7,799 nucleotides of DNA from Chlamydiota bacterium (lineage in GTDB: Bacteria; Chlamydiota; Chlamydiia; Chlamydiales; SLFE01). The stretch is from assembly GCA_011065065.1 (NCBI GenBank), contig JAAKFL010000086.1:1-7799 (forward strand). Direction: 5' to 3'. The notes below the pieces were generated by a model. That model was not told the origin of the DNA. It searched no databases and was given only the letters and a program-made list of their open reading frames with translations. Position 1 is the stretch's first letter; every line of letters begins with the position of its first letter. The position numbers were made by a program, and so were the translations under genes. This document shows, in pieces, positions 6,051 to 7,799 of this stretch.

Positions 6051-7007
6051 ATGATTGAAGAAAAGCGAATTTTTTTAACAGGTGCGGCTGGGTTTATCGG
6101 GTTTCATGCGATTCAAGCCTTTCATAAACGTGGCGACCGGGTCATTGGATATGATAACTTTAATGGTTATTATGATCCTGCTCTTAAGGAAGCGCGTGTT
6201 CAAGAATTAAAGAAAATTGGGATTGAGGTGATTCGAGGGGATCTTTGTGATCAAGAAAAATTAGATTCGGAGATGACAGAATTTGGCACGACTCATGTTG
6301 TCCATCTCGCAGCCCAACCGGGGGTGAGGTCTTCCTTGGAGAATCCTCAAGCTTGTGTGAAATCGAACGAAGAAGGATTTGTCAACGTGATTGAATCCTG
6401 TCGGAAGCTCAATGCAAAACTTATTTATGCTTCCTCCTCATCCGTATATGGACTCAATAAAAAAGTCCCTTTTAGCGAAGAGGATCGAACCGATCAGCCC
6501 GCGAGTCTCTACGGCGCCACCAAAAAGTCAAACGAAGTCACGGCGCATAGTTATTCTCATGTTTATGGGATGCATGTGACGGGATTGCGGTTTTTTACAG
6601 TCTATGGCCCATGGGGACGTCCTGACATGGCATACTATCTGTTTACCAAAGCCATTATGAATGGGGATCCCATTAAAGTTTTCAATCACGGAAAGATGAA
6701 GCGCGATTTCACTTACATTGATGATGTTGTTGATGGGATTGTAGCCGCCGTGGATCTCGGGGCAGAATGCGAGATTTTTAATTTGGGGAACCACAAATCT
6801 ATCGAGTTAGGGACCTTTATTGAAACGATTGAGAACACACTGGGGAAGAAAGCGGAGAAAAAGATGCTTCCGATGCAGCTTGGTGATGTGGTGGAGACCT
6901 ATGCTGATATCGAGCACAGTCGAGCCGAATTGGGGTTTGAGCCCAAGGTATCGATTGAAGAGGGGATCCAGAAGTTTATCGATTGGTATAAGAGTTATTA
7001 CAAATAA
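6051..7007 (+). CDS. NAD-dependent sugar-nucleotide epimerase, UDP-glucuronate 4-epimerase-like
   Basis: A 318-residue extended short-chain dehydrogenase of the epimerase/dehydratase family. Numbering from this ATG, the NAD-binding motif TGAAGFIG is at 10-17, the active-site region is ASSSSVYG (127-134), and the catalytic pair is Tyr154/Lys158 in LYGATKKSNE. FTVYGPWGRPDMAYYLF (182-198) and MKRDFTYIDD (216-225) are typical of UDP-glucuronate/UDP-GlcNAc 4-epimerases of the GAE/LspL/WbpP group. It probably converts UDP-glucuronate to UDP-galacturonate for LPS or polysaccharide; the exact substrate cannot be read from the sequence. The ATG at 6051 places the NAD motif at the usual position; a TTG at 6027 would add eight residues encoded partly beside the repeat. 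AAGGGG (6033-6038) is a weakly placed ribosome binding site. No glycosyltransferase or other sugar gene adjoins it, so its pathway partners must lie elsewhere. Confidence 0.88.
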   Translation: MIEEKRIFLTGAAGFIGFHAIQAFHKRGDRVIGYDNFNGYYDPALKEARVQELKKIGIEVIRGDLCDQEKLDSEMTEFGTTHVVHLAAQPGVRSSLENPQACVKSNEEGFVNVIESCRKLNAKLIYASSSSVYGLNKKVPFSEEDRTDQPASLYGATKKSNEVTAHSYSHVYGMHVTGLRFFTVYGPWGRPDMAYYLFTKAIMNGDPIKVFNHGKMKRDFTYIDDVVDGIVAAVDLGAECEIFNLGNHKSIELGTFIETIENTLGKKAEKKMLPMQLGDVVETYADIEHSRAELGFEPKVSIEEGIQKFIDWYKSYYK

Positions 7008-7024
7008 TCTGCGTTCATCTGCGG
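7006..7024. repeat. ATCTGCG-TTC-ATCTGCG dispersed-type repeat
   Basis: ATCTGCG occurs twice (7007-7013 and 7017-7023), separated by TTC, directly on the epimerase stop codon. The phrase ATCTGCGTTCATCTGCGG is one I recognise from dispersed intergenic repeats in many unrelated bacterial genomes. Whether it is repeated in this genome cannot be seen here. Confidence 0.45.
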
Positions 7025-7139
7025 CTACACATCCAGGAGAGCGCCAGGATTTTTTTGACTCCCATCTCTGCAGAAAACATAAGGATGAGCAAAGCACCCA
7101 ACCCGATCGAGGGTGCAAATTGTTCGTGCGCAATACAAC

Positions 7140-7254
7140 ATGAAAATGTTTTCGAACCCATTCCTGATCTTTGCCTTGATCACCTCAATCGGACTTCAAC
7201 TGTTAGTGGTTTATGTCCCCTACCTGCAACCGATTTTTGGAACTGTGGCTCACG
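7140..7254 (+). pseudogene. Remnant of a cation-transporting P-type ATPase, C-terminal membrane domain
   Basis: The frame starting at ATG 7140 reads MKMFSNPFLIFALITS and continues IGLQLLVVYVPYLQPIFGTV. This matches the pattern (F/L)SNPFL...QLLVxYVPxLQxIFGTVPL in the last transmembrane helices of Ca2+-type P-type ATPases (Cation_ATPase_C). Only about 38 residues are recognisable. Upstream, the frame meets a stop at 7086-7088 and no phosphorylation, nucleotide-binding or other ATPase motif is present. Downstream, the expected final helices are replaced by unrelated sequence and a hairpin. It is therefore a decayed or rearranged end fragment, not a working gene. The short ORF carrying it (GTG 7113 to about 7346) overlaps the end of the opposite-strand gene. 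The similarity is judged by eye; a chance hydrophobic ORF is the alternative but less likely given the FSNPF, YVP and FGTV words. Confidence 0.6.
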
Positions 7255-7286
7255 GGTTTTTCTCAAAGCCAAAATCCCGATTTTTT
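7253..7286 (+). terminator. Terminator-like hairpin between convergent genes
   Basis: CGGGTTTT (7253-7260) pairs with AAAATCCCG (7271-7279) with one bulged T. The loop has about ten bases and TTTTTT follows at 7281-7286. It points in the plus direction and would stop transcripts from the epimerase or from the lost ATPase gene. It stands against the stop codon of the opposite gene (7285-7287). Confidence 0.6.
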
Positions 7287-7799
7287 AATCACGATCGGTA
7301 TTATCTGCGAAAAGGCGGATGTGGCCTCCGACAACCCCTCCCATAATTTTACTGTCACTCGATAAGAGGATTTCACCGTTTTTGGAGTCAAAAGTAATGT
7401 TTCCCTTGATGACAGCGCCGTTTGTGATCTCAAGAACTTGTTTGTCATCGTAGTTCTTCACTTTATTTACTTGAATGTCTTTTAAGACAACACACCTGCT
7501 AAATGAAGAGGATTGGCAAGTCAAAGAGAGATTGTCTTGGAAAACACTGTGATCGGCATTTAATTCCCCTGCAACAAAGACAGGGCCGTAGATCACACAT
7601 TCATGGGGCTTCGCGCAGCCATTGACTTTGAGTTCGTACACTTGACATTTATGGGCAAGAAGGGTTCCGTTGACATGGAGAAATTCACTAAAATCGCAAC
7701 GACTGGTTTCAAGAACTCCATCTTGGGTGAAGGAGTCCAACTTTTCGTTTTGAAGAATTTTGTACCCCTGATTTTGTGCCAGGAGTGTGGCATTAATGA
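7285..7799 (-). CDS. Partial gene: probable beta-solenoid (bactofilin-like) protein, start outside window
   Basis: The reading frame is open to the window edge; 170 residues of the C-terminal part are visible, and the TTG at 7740 is internal, not a likely start. The sequence alternates short hydrophobic strands with turns at regular spacing (FLHVNGTLLA, YELKVNG, VIYGPVFVAGELNA, LSLTCQ, VVLKDIQV, AVIKGNITF, SKIMGGVVGG). This is the look of a right-handed beta-helix, as in bactofilins and other polymer-forming proteins. Six cysteines are spread through these strands. No signal peptide can be judged without the N-terminus, and no membrane segment is visible. A cytoskeletal or envelope role is conceivable in Chlamydiae, but I do not recognise a specific family, so the function is left open. 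Its 3' end overlaps a hairpin shared with the convergent plus-strand region. Confidence 0.75.
   Translation of the reverse strand, partial: INATLLAQNQGYKILQNEKLDSFTQDGVLETSRCDFSEFLHVNGTLLAHKCQVYELKVNGCAKPHECVIYGPVFVAGELNADHSVFQDNLSLTCQSSSFSRCVVLKDIQVNKVKNYDDKQVLEITNGAVIKGNITFDSKNGEILLSSDSKIMGGVVGGHIRLFADNTDRD

Noticed and set aside
7094..7116. GCACCC / GGGTGC small hairpin
   Set aside because: Only a 6-bp stem with an 11-base loop and no T-tract; not enough to call a terminator or regulatory site.
6807..7133. Opposite-strand and overlapping plus-strand open frames across the epimerase 3' end
   Set aside because: They are in shadow frames of a clear epimerase gene, and run through the downstream repeat with low-complexity Arg/Cys-rich sequence and no motif.
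7055..7288. Plus-strand 77-codon frame alongside the ATPase relic as a continuous ATPase gene through a frameshift
   Set aside because: Its translation shows no P-type ATPase pattern upstream of 7140, so a simple single frameshift does not restore the gene.

Overview
The window most likely comes from a member of the phylum Chlamydiae, probably an environmental (Parachlamydia-, Waddlia- or Simkania-like) lineage. The main reason is gene order. On the minus strand dnaB is followed by mnmG (gidA) and a lipoate-protein ligase, the order I recall for Chlamydia trachomatis (CT497-CT498-CT499). The extra sugar-nucleotide epimerase, the DUF378 membrane protein and the repeat-laden intergenic DNA point away from the compact genomes of Chlamydia proper. 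This assignment is inference from gene content; no search was run.

Left end (1-407): the 3' part of a tRNA-Phe(GAA) gene with encoded CCA. Next comes a perfect -10 box and a structured RNA of about 170 nt that ends in a closing helix plus a T-tract, with a 6S-RNA-like architecture. A hairpin and a 22-bp perfect palindrome over the lplA stop codon follow.

Minus-strand housekeeping block (408-5501), in transcription order: a HAD-IB phosphatase of the PgpC/CicA type, the replicative helicase dnaB, a very small basic protein gene (29 aa, AURKAIP1/COX24 type, bS22-like ribosomal protein), mnmG and lplA. The last three are tightly packed (17-nt gap, then a stop/start overlap) and look like one operon for translation and cofactor attachment. 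The gap between dnaB and the small gene holds two long foldback repeats. One resembles a MITE: it has inverted ends and is flanked by ATTAT direct repeats, one of which contains the dnaB stop codon.

Plus-strand block (5671-7286): a DUF378 membrane protein with its own terminator, then a GC-rich array of TGCCCG units with inverted repeats, then a UDP-glucuronate 4-epimerase-like gene probably serving surface polysaccharide or LPS synthesis. Behind it lie a short dispersed-type repeat, a decayed piece of the C-terminal membrane domain of a cation-transporting P-type ATPase, and a terminator-like hairpin.

Right end (7285-7799): the 3' part of a minus-strand gene for a cysteine-containing, probably beta-solenoid (bactofilin-like) protein that runs off the window.

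No phage, CRISPR, toxin-antitoxin or defence system is visible. The less ordinary content is the structured RNA, the tiny ribosomal-type gene, the foldback elements and the ATPase relic.
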